Part shown: positions 9,331-17,789 of the stretch, in pieces
How the letters are laid out: each line of letters opens with the position of its first letter
Numbering within the stretch: the stretch's first letter is position 1
Source: Ewingella sp049889095
Lineage (GTDB): Bacteria > Pseudomonadota > Gammaproteobacteria > Enterobacterales > Enterobacteriaceae
Assembly: GCA_049889095.1 (NCBI GenBank)
Contig: JBLJFK010000001.1
Length of the DNA stretch: 64,000 bases
Direction: 5' to 3' (one strand)
The notes under the pieces: generated by a model
Databases searched by the model: none
Seen by the model: only the letters and a program-made list of their open reading frames with translations
What the model was told of the DNA's origin: nothing
Made by a program: the position numbers and the translations under genes

Positions 9331-10704
9331 ATGCCTGCTTATTTTGCTCCACGCGCCTTACTTGCTGATGGCTGGGCGCACAACGTGCGGCTGGATGTTG
9401 ATGCTGCCGGAATGCTGACTGCGGTAACCCCAAACGGCGACCCGCACGGTTGTCTGTCACTGTCCGGCCCGGTCGTTCCGGGTATGCCGAATCTTCATTC
9501 CCACGCATTCCAGCGGGTGATGGCCGGGCTGGCAGAGGTCGCCGGTGATCCGCAGGACAGCTTCTGGACCTGGCGCGATCTGATGTACCGCATGGTGCAA
9601 CGCCTCACGCCCGAACAGGTTGGCGTCATTGCCCGCCAGCTGTACATCGAAATGCTCAAGGGCGGTTACACGCAGGTGGCAGAATTCCATTATCTGCACA
9701 ACGACATCAGCGGTCAGGCTTATGCCGATCGCGGTGAAATGACCGCTCATCTGAGTGAAGCTGCCTCGCAAACAGGCATCGGAATGACCCTGCTGCCGGT
9801 GCTTTACAGCTACGCCGGATTTGGCGCGCAACCTGCACAGGCCGGGCAGAAACGATTTATTCAGGATGCCGACGGTTACCTGAAACAGCAAGAGATCATC
9901 CGCAACCAGATCCGCGGGAAAAGCCTGCAAAATCAGGGGCTGTGTTTCCACTCCCTGCGCGCCGTGACACTGGAGCAAATGCAGCAGGTGTTGCAGGCCG
10001 GTGATAAAAACCTGCCGGTGCATATTCATATCGCTGAGCAGCAGAAAGAAGTGAACGATTGTCTGGGCTGGAGCGGGCAGCGTCCGATTTCCTGGCTGTA
10101 CGACAATCTGGATATTGATTCACGCTGGTGTCTGATCCACGCCACCCACGCAGACCGCTTTGAGCTGGCAAGCATGGCCGGCAGCAACGCAGTAGCGGGG
10201 TTGTGCCCGACCACCGAAGCCAATCTGGGCGACGGAATTTTCTCCGGCGTCGATTATCTGGCGCAGTCAGGCCGCTGGGGGATCGGTTCCGACAGCCATG
10301 TTTCCCTGAATGTGGTGGAAGAACTGCGCTGGTTTGAATACGGGCAGCGCTTGCGTGAACAGCGGCGTAACCGGCTGACCACGTCTGTGCAAAATTCGGT
10401 GGGCGATGTGCTGTATACGCAGGCATTGCAGGGCGGTGCGCAGGCCTGCGGCGCGGCCATCGGCCAGCTTTCGGCGGGATATCGTGCCGACTGGCTGGTG
10501 CTTGACGGTCAGGATCCTTATCTGGCTGCGGCAAAAAACAGTGAGTTGCTTAACCGCTGGCTGTTCGCCGGTAATGCCGGGCAGATTCGCGATGTGTACG
10601 TCGGTGGTATCGCGCGTATTGTCAGCGGTCAGCATGAACAGCAACAGGCCGCGGCGGCAGATTTCCTCGCGCTGCTGAATCATCTGGCGGAGGACGTCGC
10701 ATGA
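9331..10704 (+). CDS. hutF: formimidoylglutamate deiminase
   Basis: HutF removes ammonia from N-formimino-L-glutamate to give N-formylglutamate, which HutG then cleaves. It belongs to the amidohydrolase superfamily. The metal-binding MPNLHSHAFQRVMAGLAE is near residue 50-65, with VHIHIAEQ, WCLIHATHAD and GIGSDSHVS as later metal-site and substrate segments. The 457-residue length matches Pseudomonas-type HutF. The ATG at 9331 has AGGA eight bases upstream; an earlier in-frame ATG at 9271 would add 20 residues unlike the family. The stop overlaps hutD by ATGA. Confidence 0.95.
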   Translation: MPAYFAPRALLADGWAHNVRLDVDAAGMLTAVTPNGDPHGCLSLSGPVVPGMPNLHSHAFQRVMAGLAEVAGDPQDSFWTWRDLMYRMVQRLTPEQVGVIARQLYIEMLKGGYTQVAEFHYLHNDISGQAYADRGEMTAHLSEAASQTGIGMTLLPVLYSYAGFGAQPAQAGQKRFIQDADGYLKQQEIIRNQIRGKSLQNQGLCFHSLRAVTLEQMQQVLQAGDKNLPVHIHIAEQQKEVNDCLGWSGQRPISWLYDNLDIDSRWCLIHATHADRFELASMAGSNAVAGLCPTTEANLGDGIFSGVDYLAQSGRWGIGSDSHVSLNVVEELRWFEYGQRLREQRRNRLTTSVQNSVGDVLYTQALQGGAQACGAAIGQLSAGYRADWLVLDGQDPYLAAAKNSELLNRWLFAGNAGQIRDVYVGGIARIVSGQHEQQQAAAADFLALLNHLAEDVA

Positions 10705-11285
10705 ACGGCTGGCAGCGCTTTTCCTTCGACAGTCTGCCGGTCAGCCCGTGGCGCAATGGCGGTGGTGAAACCCGCGAAATCATCAGTTTCCCTGCCGGTA
10801 AAAGTGATTTTGACTGGCGCGCCAGCATTGCCACCATCGTGCAGGACGGCCCGTTCTCGGCATTTCCCGGTATTGACCGCTCCATCACCTTGCTCAGTGG
10901 CGATGGCGTGCATTTGCAGGCACAGCCTGACGTCGACCATTTGCTCGATGTTACCGGTGAACCGTTTTCGTTCAGCGGTGACATCGCACTCAGCGCCCGC
11001 CTGACGGGCGGCGTCACGACAGACTTCAACATTATGACGCGGCGTACCCATTATGCGTCAAGGGTGATTGCCGCCCGCGAACACCTTAGGGTAACGCGTG
11101 AAAACGGCGGGGTGATTTATGTTATCCACGGTATGTGGCAGTTGGCGGATAGCACGCAGCTGCGTGCGGGCGAAGGCTATTACTGGTCTGACGCGGCGGC
11201 TGAAAAAAACGATGGGCCCGTGACGCTCAGTCCAGTTAATCAGGAACACGAATGCCTGCTGTTATGGGCGGCCATCACCCGATAA
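10701..11285 (+). CDS. hutD: HutD family protein
   Basis: HutD is a small cupin-like protein of hut clusters, proposed to limit or fine-tune histidine use; its molecular role is not settled. Visible family features are PVSPWRNGGGETREII near the N-terminus, FDWRASIATI and GPFSAFPGIDRSITLLSGDG. Length is 194 residues. Its start overlaps the hutF stop by four bases, so it is translated with hutF. A large inverted repeat lies just downstream. Confidence 0.9.
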   Translation: MNGWQRFSFDSLPVSPWRNGGGETREIISFPAGKSDFDWRASIATIVQDGPFSAFPGIDRSITLLSGDGVHLQAQPDVDHLLDVTGEPFSFSGDIALSARLTGGVTTDFNIMTRRTHYASRVIAAREHLRVTRENGGVIYVIHGMWQLADSTQLRAGEGYYWSDAAAEKNDGPVTLSPVNQEHECLLLWAAITR

Positions 11286-11308
11286 ATACCTTCCGGGGCT
11301 GCGCTAAA

Positions 11309-11361
11309 ATGGCGCATGGCGCGCACTGAATTGATTCAATTGTCGGCGCAACATGCGCCAT
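11309..11361. repeat. 53-base near-perfect dyad between hutD and transporter genes
   Basis: The outer arms ATGGCGCATG (11309-11318) and CATGCGCCAT (11352-11361) pair fully. A GCGC/GCGC block pairs next, and the centre AATTGATTCAATT is itself a palindrome. In all, 20 of 26 base pairs can form. No T-run follows, so it is not an ordinary terminator. Confidence 0.75.
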
Positions 11362-11433
11362 AACCGGCGCTGAATGTTGCCAAACGGCATCTGTAGGATC
11401 TGGCATAAAGCTTGCTTAGATATTGCTGACTGA

Positions 11434-11447
11434 CTTGTATAGACAAG
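11434..11447 (+). promoter_or_regulatory. HutC operator before ABC transporter operon 1
   Basis: CTTGTATAGACAAG is the most symmetric of the five sites. A further half-site CTATACAG follows at 11449-11456. It sits about 95 bases before the substrate-binding protein start. Confidence 0.88.
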
Positions 11448-11540
11448 ACTATACAGTGACATAATCAGTAGCGTAATTTGTCTGTGGCGATTCACTGCAA
11501 CAGGCATTCCCCGAGACAGTTACTTTGGCAGGAGTGGCAG

Positions 11541-12521
11541 ATGAGCAACATGATTTCCAGGGCTGTACTGAAACGTTCGGTGTCTTTGTTAGGGCTGGCA
11601 GTGGCGCTGGCGAGTGTGACTGTCAGCACGGCGCAGGCGGCAAATACGCCGGTTGCTATTGGTATTTCTGGCTGGACTGGCTTTGCGCCACTGACGCTGG
11701 CAGACAAAGCCGGCATCTTTAAAAAGAACGGTCTGGATGTCACGCTGAAAATGGTACCGCAGCAGTCGCGTCATCTGGCGATTGCTTCCGGTTCCCTGCA
11801 ATGTGCGGCGACCACCGTGGAAACCTATTTAACCTGGAATGCCAGCGGTGTGCCGATCAAACAAATCGTACAGCTGGATAAATCTTATGGGGCTGACGGT
11901 ATCGCGGTGCGCAGCGGTATTAACAAAATTACTGACCTGAAAGGCAAAACTATCAGCGTGGATGCGCCGGGAACCTCATCCTACTTCCTGCTGGCGTGGA
12001 TCCTCGATAAAAACGGCATGACGATGAAAGACGTCAAGCTGGCTACCCTCGGGCCGGATACCGCCGCGCATGCCTTTATTGCCGGACAAAACGACGCGGC
12101 AGTGACCTATGAGCCATACCTTTCCACCATCCGTCAGAGCCCGGATAAAGGCAAAATTCTGGCGACCACGCTGGAATATCCGATGGTGATGGATACGCTG
12201 GGCTGTACGCCGGACTGGCTGGACAAAAATCCACAAGCCGCACAGGCGCTGGTGAACAGCTATTTTGAGGCGCTGGATATGATCAAAAAAGAGCCGGACA
12301 AAGCCAACGAAATCATGGGTGCGGCGGTAAAAGAAACCGGCAAACAGTTTGCAGAAGAATCCAGTTATCTGCGCTGGCAGGACAGAGACGCCAACAAGAA
12401 GTTCTTCAGCGGTGAAATTGTGACCTTCACCAACGAAGCGGCGCGCCTGCTGACTGAAATGAAAATCCTGCGCAAAACGCCGGACATTAACAGCTTATAT
12501 GACGCGAAGTACGTGAAATAG
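11541..12521 (+). CDS. NitT/TauT-type ABC transporter, periplasmic binding protein
   Basis: This is a secreted solute-binding protein of the TauA/SsuA/NrtA-like class. A signal peptide of about 34 residues ends in AQA. The mature part begins with VAIGISGWTGFAPLTLADKAGIFKKNGLDV, typical of this class, and later shows DLKGKTISVDAPGTSSYFLL and AVTYEPYLSTIR. Length is 326 residues. I chose the ATG at 11541, with AGGAG six bases upstream, over the in-frame start at 11478. The gene heads a binding protein-permease-ATPase operon between hutD and hutH under a HutC operator. The ligand is therefore likely histidine, urocanate or a related imidazole compound, but this is inferred from context. Confidence 0.88.
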   Translation: MSNMISRAVLKRSVSLLGLAVALASVTVSTAQAANTPVAIGISGWTGFAPLTLADKAGIFKKNGLDVTLKMVPQQSRHLAIASGSLQCAATTVETYLTWNASGVPIKQIVQLDKSYGADGIAVRSGINKITDLKGKTISVDAPGTSSYFLLAWILDKNGMTMKDVKLATLGPDTAAHAFIAGQNDAAVTYEPYLSTIRQSPDKGKILATTLEYPMVMDTLGCTPDWLDKNPQAAQALVNSYFEALDMIKKEPDKANEIMGAAVKETGKQFAEESSYLRWQDRDANKKFFSGEIVTFTNEAARLLTEMKILRKTPDINSLYDAKYVK

Positions 12522-12538
12522 CCATGAAGGACCCAGAC

Positions 12539-13420
12539 ATGAACAGTCCTGTCAGTCAGGCAGCAGAAAATTTCGTTACCGCGCAGTCAGTCTTACGCGA
12601 GCCGGCACCCTTGCCGGCAAGCAAAAAAGTCTGGCATAACCCGATGATGGTGCCTTTACGTCCGGTCGCCTCGCAGCGTCGCTGGTTCCTCGGGTTCTGT
12701 TTCTTTGTCCTGTTTTTTGCCGTGTGGGCGCTGGTGACGTTTACCGGTCTTGTTTCTGCCACCTTCCTCGCCAGCCCAGCGGGCATGTTGCAGGAAGGGA
12801 TTTTACTGTTTACCGATTTCGATTTTACGACCGACATCGGCATGACCGTGATGCGCGTGCTGGGCGGCTTTATCCTGGCTTGCGCCATTGCCGTTCCGCT
12901 CGGGATCCTGATGGGGTCTTACAAACTGATTGAAGCCTTCTTCGAGCCATTTGTGTCGTTTTGCCGTTACCTGCCAGCATCAGCGTTTGTACCGTTGCTG
13001 ATCCTGTGGGCCGGTATCGATGAAATGCAGAAAATACTGGTGATTTTCATCGGTTCTTTCTTCCAGATAACCCTGATGGTAGCCGTGACGGTGGGTGCAG
13101 CGCGACGTGACCTGGTGGAAGCCGCGTATACGCTGGGTGCAACCAATCAAAGTGTGGTGCGTCGGGTGATTATCCCCGGTGCCGCACCGGAAATAGCCGA
13201 GTTGCTGCGCCTCGTGCTCGGCTGGGCGTGGACTTACGTGATTGTGGCGGAGCTTATCGGTTCCTCAAGCGGTATCGGGCACATGATTGTTAACAGCCAG
13301 GCACTGCTCAATACCGGACAAATGATCTTCGGCATTATCGTGATCGGTTGCATAGGTCTTCTTTCCGATCTGTTGTTCAAAGCGGCCAACCGTCGCCTGT
13401 TTGTCTGGAGTTCACTGTGA
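12539..13420 (+). CDS. NitT/TauT-type ABC transporter, permease
   Basis: The inner-membrane permease has a cytoplasmic N-terminal tail of about 50 residues and then six predicted membrane segments. The ATPase-contact loop is visible as YTLGATNQSVVRRVIIPGAAPEIAELLRL, the EAA motif of this family. The ATG at 12539 has AAGGA about eight bases upstream; an ATG at 12524 would add five residues. It lies 17 bases after the binding-protein stop and overlaps the ATPase gene by one base, so the three subunits form one operon. Confidence 0.88.
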   Translation: MNSPVSQAAENFVTAQSVLREPAPLPASKKVWHNPMMVPLRPVASQRRWFLGFCFFVLFFAVWALVTFTGLVSATFLASPAGMLQEGILLFTDFDFTTDIGMTVMRVLGGFILACAIAVPLGILMGSYKLIEAFFEPFVSFCRYLPASAFVPLLILWAGIDEMQKILVIFIGSFFQITLMVAVTVGAARRDLVEAAYTLGATNQSVVRRVIIPGAAPEIAELLRLVLGWAWTYVIVAELIGSSSGIGHMIVNSQALLNTGQMIFGIIVIGCIGLLSDLLFKAANRRLFVWSSL

Positions 13421-14205
13421 TGAGCCATCCGAAACTGAGTGTCCGCCAGGTTGAGCGTATTTTTACCGGCCCGAAAGGTGAGAACACACAGGCGCTGTTG
13501 CCAGTGGATTATCAGGTGGATGAAAACGACTTCATCACCATTCTGGGGCCTTCAGGCTGCGGTAAATCGACACTTTTGCGCATTGTGGCGGGGCTGGATC
13601 AGCCGACCCGGGGTGAAGTGTGGCTCGACGGTGAACTCGTGGATGGCCCGGGAGCCGATCGCGGCATGGTCTTTCAGAGTTACACCTTGTTTCCGTGGCT
13701 GACGGTCGAACAAAACATCCGTTTCGGGTTGCAGGAACGGGGCGTGAGTCAGGCAGCGCAAAAAGAGCGCAGCGACTACTATATTAATAAGGTCGGGTTA
13801 CGCGGTTTCGAACAGCACTTCCCGCGCCAGCTTTCCGGCGGGATGCAGCAACGCACCGCTATCGCCCGCGCACTGGCCAACGACCCGAAAATTCTGCTGA
13901 TGGATGAGCCTTTTGGCGCCCTGGATAACCAGACCCGCGTGATGATGCAGGAACTGCTGTTATCGATTTGGGAATCCTCACGTAAAACGGTGTTGTTCGT
14001 GACGCACGATATCGACGAAGCGATTTTCATGGCCAACAAAGTGGCAATTTTCAGTGCGCGTCCGGGGCGGATTAAAACCGAAGTCGCGGTTAACTTCCCG
14101 CATCCCCGTGATTACACCCTGAAAACGTCGCCGGAATTTATGGCGCTGAAAGCGCGGGTGACTGAAGAAATTCGTACCGAAACGATGCAGGCGATGGATC
14201 ACTGA
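13420..14205 (+). CDS. NitT/TauT-type ABC transporter, ATP-binding protein
   Basis: The ATPase energises import through the adjacent permease. The Walker A motif GPSGCGKST lies near residue 43-51, the signature LSGGMQQR near 138, and Walker B ILLMDEPFGALD follows; the switch region is FVTHDIDEAIF. The ATG at 13420 shares its first base with the permease stop (TGATG). Length is 261 residues, usual for TauB/SsuB-like subunits. The gene ends 95 bases before the next HutC operator. Confidence 0.92.
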   Translation: MSHPKLSVRQVERIFTGPKGENTQALLPVDYQVDENDFITILGPSGCGKSTLLRIVAGLDQPTRGEVWLDGELVDGPGADRGMVFQSYTLFPWLTVEQNIRFGLQERGVSQAAQKERSDYYINKVGLRGFEQHFPRQLSGGMQQRTAIARALANDPKILLMDEPFGALDNQTRVMMQELLLSIWESSRKTVLFVTHDIDEAIFMANKVAIFSARPGRIKTEVAVNFPHPRDYTLKTSPEFMALKARVTEEIRTETMQAMDH

Positions 14206-14299
14206 TCCCGTGCGCTGTGCACAATAGATTTTAGATTTGTCATGTAATGCATAAACACCCGGCGGGCTGAGTCCTTAGCTGGGTTTACTTCCGGTTTCA

Positions 14300-14313
14300 C
14301 TTGTCTATACAGG
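14300..14313 (-). promoter_or_regulatory. HutC operator before hutH
   Basis: Read on the minus strand the site is CCTGTATAGACAAG, identical in all 14 bases to the site at 27761-27774. It ends eight bases before the hutH ATG and covers the AGGA ribosome site, so it might affect both transcription and the messenger leader. Confidence 0.88.
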
Positions 14314-14321
14314 AATAGATT

Positions 14322-15872
14322 ATGGCTTCTTCATCCACCGAGTTAACCCTTTGCCGCCTGCAACCAGGTCATGTTGACTTGCCGATGCTGCGCAAGATTT
14401 ATCAGGGCAATGTCCGCCTTGAACTGGCTGAGGAGGCGCGTGCTGGTGTGCTGGCATCGCAGGAAACGGTCACCCGCATTGTTGAGTCGGGGAAAGTGGT
14501 TTACGGCATCAATACCGGTTTCGGCAAACTGGCACAAACGCGTATTCCTGCGGAACGGCTGGCGGAACTGCAGCGCAATCTGGTGTTGTCGCACAGCGTC
14601 GGTATCGGCAAAGATTTGGCGGATAACGTAGTACGTCTGGTGATGGCCACTAAAGTGTTGAGCCTGTCCCGCGGCCATTCCGGTATTCGCATTGAGGTGA
14701 TTGATGCGCTGATTTCCCTGTTCAATGCCGGTGTATATCCGTGCATTCCTGAGAAGGGCTCCGTGGGTGCATCCGGTGACTTAGCGCCGCTGGCGCACCT
14801 TTCCCTGATGCTGATTGGCGAAGGTCTGGTTACTGCGCAGGGCGAAAAAATGTCGGCGAAAGAAGGCCTGGCGACCATCGGCCTGAAGCCGTTTGAACTC
14901 GAGCCAAAAGAAGGGCTGGCGCTGCTGAATGGTACGCAGGTTTCTACCTCGCTGGCGCTGTCAGGCCTGTTTGAAGCTGAACGCGTATTTTCTGCCGGAC
15001 TGGTGGCAGGCGCATTGTCGCTTGAAGCCATCAAAGGTTCGGTTAAACCACTGGATGCCCGCATACACGAAGCCCGCGGCCAGCTGGGACAAATCGCCGT
15101 GGCGGCTGCGCTCACCGATATTCTGACAGGCAGTGACATTGTCACGTCTCATGCTGATTGCGGCCGCGTTCAGGATCCGTATTCCATCCGCTGTGTCCCT
15201 CAGGTGATGGGAGCTTGCCTGGATAATCTGCATCACGCCGCCCGTATTCTGCGTATCGAAGCCAATGCCGCATCCGATAATCCGCTGGTGTTTTCCGAAA
15301 ACGGCGACGTGATTTCCGGCGGTAACTTCCATGCCGAACCGGTGGCTTTTGCTGCGGATATTATTGCGCTGGCCGTGGCTGAAATCGGTGCGATTTCCGA
15401 GCGCCGTATGGCATTGCTGCTCGATACCGGGCTTTCCGGTTTGCCTGCGTTTCTGGTCAATGACGGCGGGGTGAATTCCGGCTTTATGATTGCGCAGGTT
15501 ACCGCTGCAGCGCTGGCGTCAGAAAATAAATCGCTGGCGCATCCGGCCAGCGTCGACAGCCTGCCGACCTCGGCGAATCAGGAAGATCATGTCTCTATGG
15601 CAACCTACGCCGCCCGCCGTCTGGGCGAGATGTGCTTTAACACCAGCGTGGTGGTGGGCATTGAAGCGATGGCCGCTGCACAAGGTATTGATTTCCATCG
15701 TCCGGTGCAAAGTTCAGTGACGCTGGAGAATGAAATGAAAGCTATCCGTGAAAAGGTCGCGTTTCTGGAGAAAGACCGCCTGATGGCACCGGACGTAGAA
15801 ATGATGCGTCTCTGGGCTTCCCGCGAACACTGGCCTGCGGCGATTGAAGCGCTGCTGCCGAGCTTTGCCTGA
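14322..15872 (+). CDS. hutH: histidine ammonia-lyase
   Basis: HutH removes ammonia from L-histidine to give trans-urocanate, the first step and the source of the HutC inducer. The self-formed MIO cofactor arises from Ala-Ser-Gly at residues 150-152 within GSVGASGDLAPLAHLS. Other family landmarks are YGINTGFGKLA near 61, QDPYSIRCVPQV and SADNPLVF-like SDNPLVFS, with QEDHVSMATYAARR towards the end. Length of 516 residues is normal. AGGA precedes the ATG by seven bases. hutU follows after 56 bases and is probably cotranscribed. Confidence 0.97.
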   Translation: MASSSTELTLCRLQPGHVDLPMLRKIYQGNVRLELAEEARAGVLASQETVTRIVESGKVVYGINTGFGKLAQTRIPAERLAELQRNLVLSHSVGIGKDLADNVVRLVMATKVLSLSRGHSGIRIEVIDALISLFNAGVYPCIPEKGSVGASGDLAPLAHLSLMLIGEGLVTAQGEKMSAKEGLATIGLKPFELEPKEGLALLNGTQVSTSLALSGLFEAERVFSAGLVAGALSLEAIKGSVKPLDARIHEARGQLGQIAVAAALTDILTGSDIVTSHADCGRVQDPYSIRCVPQVMGACLDNLHHAARILRIEANAASDNPLVFSENGDVISGGNFHAEPVAFAADIIALAVAEIGAISERRMALLLDTGLSGLPAFLVNDGGVNSGFMIAQVTAAALASENKSLAHPASVDSLPTSANQEDHVSMATYAARRLGEMCFNTSVVVGIEAMAAAQGIDFHRPVQSSVTLENEMKAIREKVAFLEKDRLMAPDVEMMRLWASREHWPAAIEALLPSFA

Positions 15873-15928
15873 TCACTTTTGCCAGATAATTTCTGAATAA
15901 AACACCCATTTTAGAGAAGGAAACGACG

Positions 15929-17611
15929 ATGAACGCCCCACAAAAAACTGCCGTTGCCCGCGTTGTTCGTGCTCCACGGGGCACGGAACTGAGCTGCCAG
16001 AACTGGCTGATTGAAGCGGCTTACCGCATGATCCAGAACAATCTCGATCCGGATGTCGCTGAGCGGCCGGAAGATCTGGTGGTATACGGTGGCATCGGTA
16101 AGGCGGCGCGTAACTGGCCTGCTTTTGAAGGCATTCTCGACAGCCTGCGTAAACTGCGTGAAGACGAAACGCTGCTGGTGCAGTCCGGTAAACCGGTGGG
16201 GGTGTTCCGTACACATACTGATGCGCCACGCGTGCTGATTGCCAACTCCAACATTGTGCCGCACTGGGCAAACTGGGATCACTTCCATGAACTGGATAAA
16301 GCGGGCCTGATGATGTACGGCCAGATGACCGCTGGTTCCTGGATTTACATCGGTGCGCAGGGCATCGTGCAGGGCACCTACGAAACTTTCGCGGAAGCGG
16401 GGCGTCAGCATTACAACAGCGACCTGCGCGGTAAATGGATCCTGACCGCCGGTCTGGGCGGCATGGGCGGTGCTCAGCCACTGGCGGGCGTACTGGCCGG
16501 TGCCTGCGTGCTGGCGATTGAATGCCAGGAATCGCGCATTGATTTCCGTATTCGTACCCGTTACCTCGATTACAAAGCACACAGCATTGATGAAGCGCTG
16601 ACGATGATTGAAAAAGCCTGCGCCGAGAAAAAAGCCATCTCTGTCGGCCTGCTGGGCAATGCCGCTGAAATAATGCCTCAGCTGGTTGCCCGTGCCAAAG
16701 AAGGCGGTCTGCGCCCGGATATTGTCACTGACCAGACATCAGCACATGACCCGTTGAATGGTTATCTGCCGGAAGGCTGGAGCCTGGAAAAATGGCAGGA
16801 TGCGCGTCAGTCCGATCCGCAATCTGTGGTGAAAGCCGCGCGCGCGTCGATGGCAAAACACGTTCAGGCGATGCTCGATTTCCATGCAATGGGTATTCCG
16901 ACCGTTGATTACGGTAACAACATCCGTCAGGTTGCCAAAGACGAAGGCGTGACAAATGCCTTTGATTTCCCGGGCTTTGTGCCTGCCTATATTCGTCCGC
17001 TGTTCTGTGAAGGCAAAGGTCCGTTCCGCTGGGTAGCGCTTTCTGGCGATCCGGAAGATATCTACAAAACCGACGCCAAACTGAAAGAACTGTTCCCGGA
17101 TAATGCGAATCTTATCAACTGGCTGAATATGGCGCGCGAGCGCATTGCCTTCCAGGGGTTACCGGCACGTATCTGCTGGCTGGGGCTTGGCGAGCGTCAC
17201 ATTGCCGGTCTGGCATTCAATGAAATGGTGCGTAACGGCGAACTGAAAGCCCCGGTGGTTATCGGCCGTGATCATCTAGACACCGGTTCTGTTGCTTCTC
17301 CAAACCGTGAAACTGAAGCCATGAAAGACGGTTCTGATGCGGTTTCCGACTGGCCGTTGCTGAACGCCTTGCTTAATACCGCAGGCGGTGCAACGTGGGT
17401 CAGCCTGCATCATGGTGGCGGCGTCGGGATGGGGTTCTCGCAACATGCCGGTATGGTCATTGTGGCGGACGGTACCAAAGAAGCGGATGCCCGCCTTGAA
17501 CGCGTGCTGTGGAATGACCCGGCAACCGGTGTGATGCGTCATGCTGACGCCGGTTATGAGCAGGCGCAGGAGTGCGCTGAACGCAATCATCTGAATCTGC
17601 CGATGCTCTGA
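15929..17611 (+). CDS. hutU: urocanate hydratase
   Basis: HutU converts urocanate to 4-imidazolone-5-propionate using tightly bound NAD+. Visible landmarks are MYGQMTAGSWIYIGAQGI, the nucleotide-binding LGGMGGAQPLAGVLAGA near residue 178-194, DQTSAHDPLNGY and the C-terminal SLHHGGGVGMGFSQHAGMV. Length is 560 residues, as in other bacterial urocanases. A GAGAAGGAAA ribosome site precedes the ATG. The gene is followed by a hairpin that may end the hutHU transcript. Confidence 0.97.
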   Translation: MNAPQKTAVARVVRAPRGTELSCQNWLIEAAYRMIQNNLDPDVAERPEDLVVYGGIGKAARNWPAFEGILDSLRKLREDETLLVQSGKPVGVFRTHTDAPRVLIANSNIVPHWANWDHFHELDKAGLMMYGQMTAGSWIYIGAQGIVQGTYETFAEAGRQHYNSDLRGKWILTAGLGGMGGAQPLAGVLAGACVLAIECQESRIDFRIRTRYLDYKAHSIDEALTMIEKACAEKKAISVGLLGNAAEIMPQLVARAKEGGLRPDIVTDQTSAHDPLNGYLPEGWSLEKWQDARQSDPQSVVKAARASMAKHVQAMLDFHAMGIPTVDYGNNIRQVAKDEGVTNAFDFPGFVPAYIRPLFCEGKGPFRWVALSGDPEDIYKTDAKLKELFPDNANLINWLNMARERIAFQGLPARICWLGLGERHIAGLAFNEMVRNGELKAPVVIGRDHLDTGSVASPNRETEAMKDGSDAVSDWPLLNALLNTAGGATWVSLHHGGGVGMGFSQHAGMVIVADGTKEADARLERVLWNDPATGVMRHADAGYEQAQECAERNHLNLPML

Positions 17612-17665
17612 AAGCATTCATGTTAAGTGATTAATTCATAACGGAATTAAATTGAACAATGCTCC

Positions 17666-17700
17666 CGGGCAGTGGCGCAGACCGTTGCCCGTTTTGTTTC
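17666..17700 (+). terminator. possible terminator after hutHU
   Basis: CGGGCA (17666-17671) pairs with TGCCCG (17686-17691), and TTTTGTTT follows. It separates hutU from the aminotransferase gene, though the stem is short and readthrough is possible. Confidence 0.5.
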
Positions 17701-17789
17701 TAAAATATGCGGAAAATGCTGCAAAAAGTGGCGTAAAACGCTGCTGATTTACGGCATACTCGGGAGCATACAACAGCGTGAGGTGAGTA

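Noticed and set aside
14501..15145. Long opposite-strand frame within hutH
   Set aside because: It is a mirror of the high-G+C hutH coding sequence; similar shadows occur in hutU, hutF and opgG.
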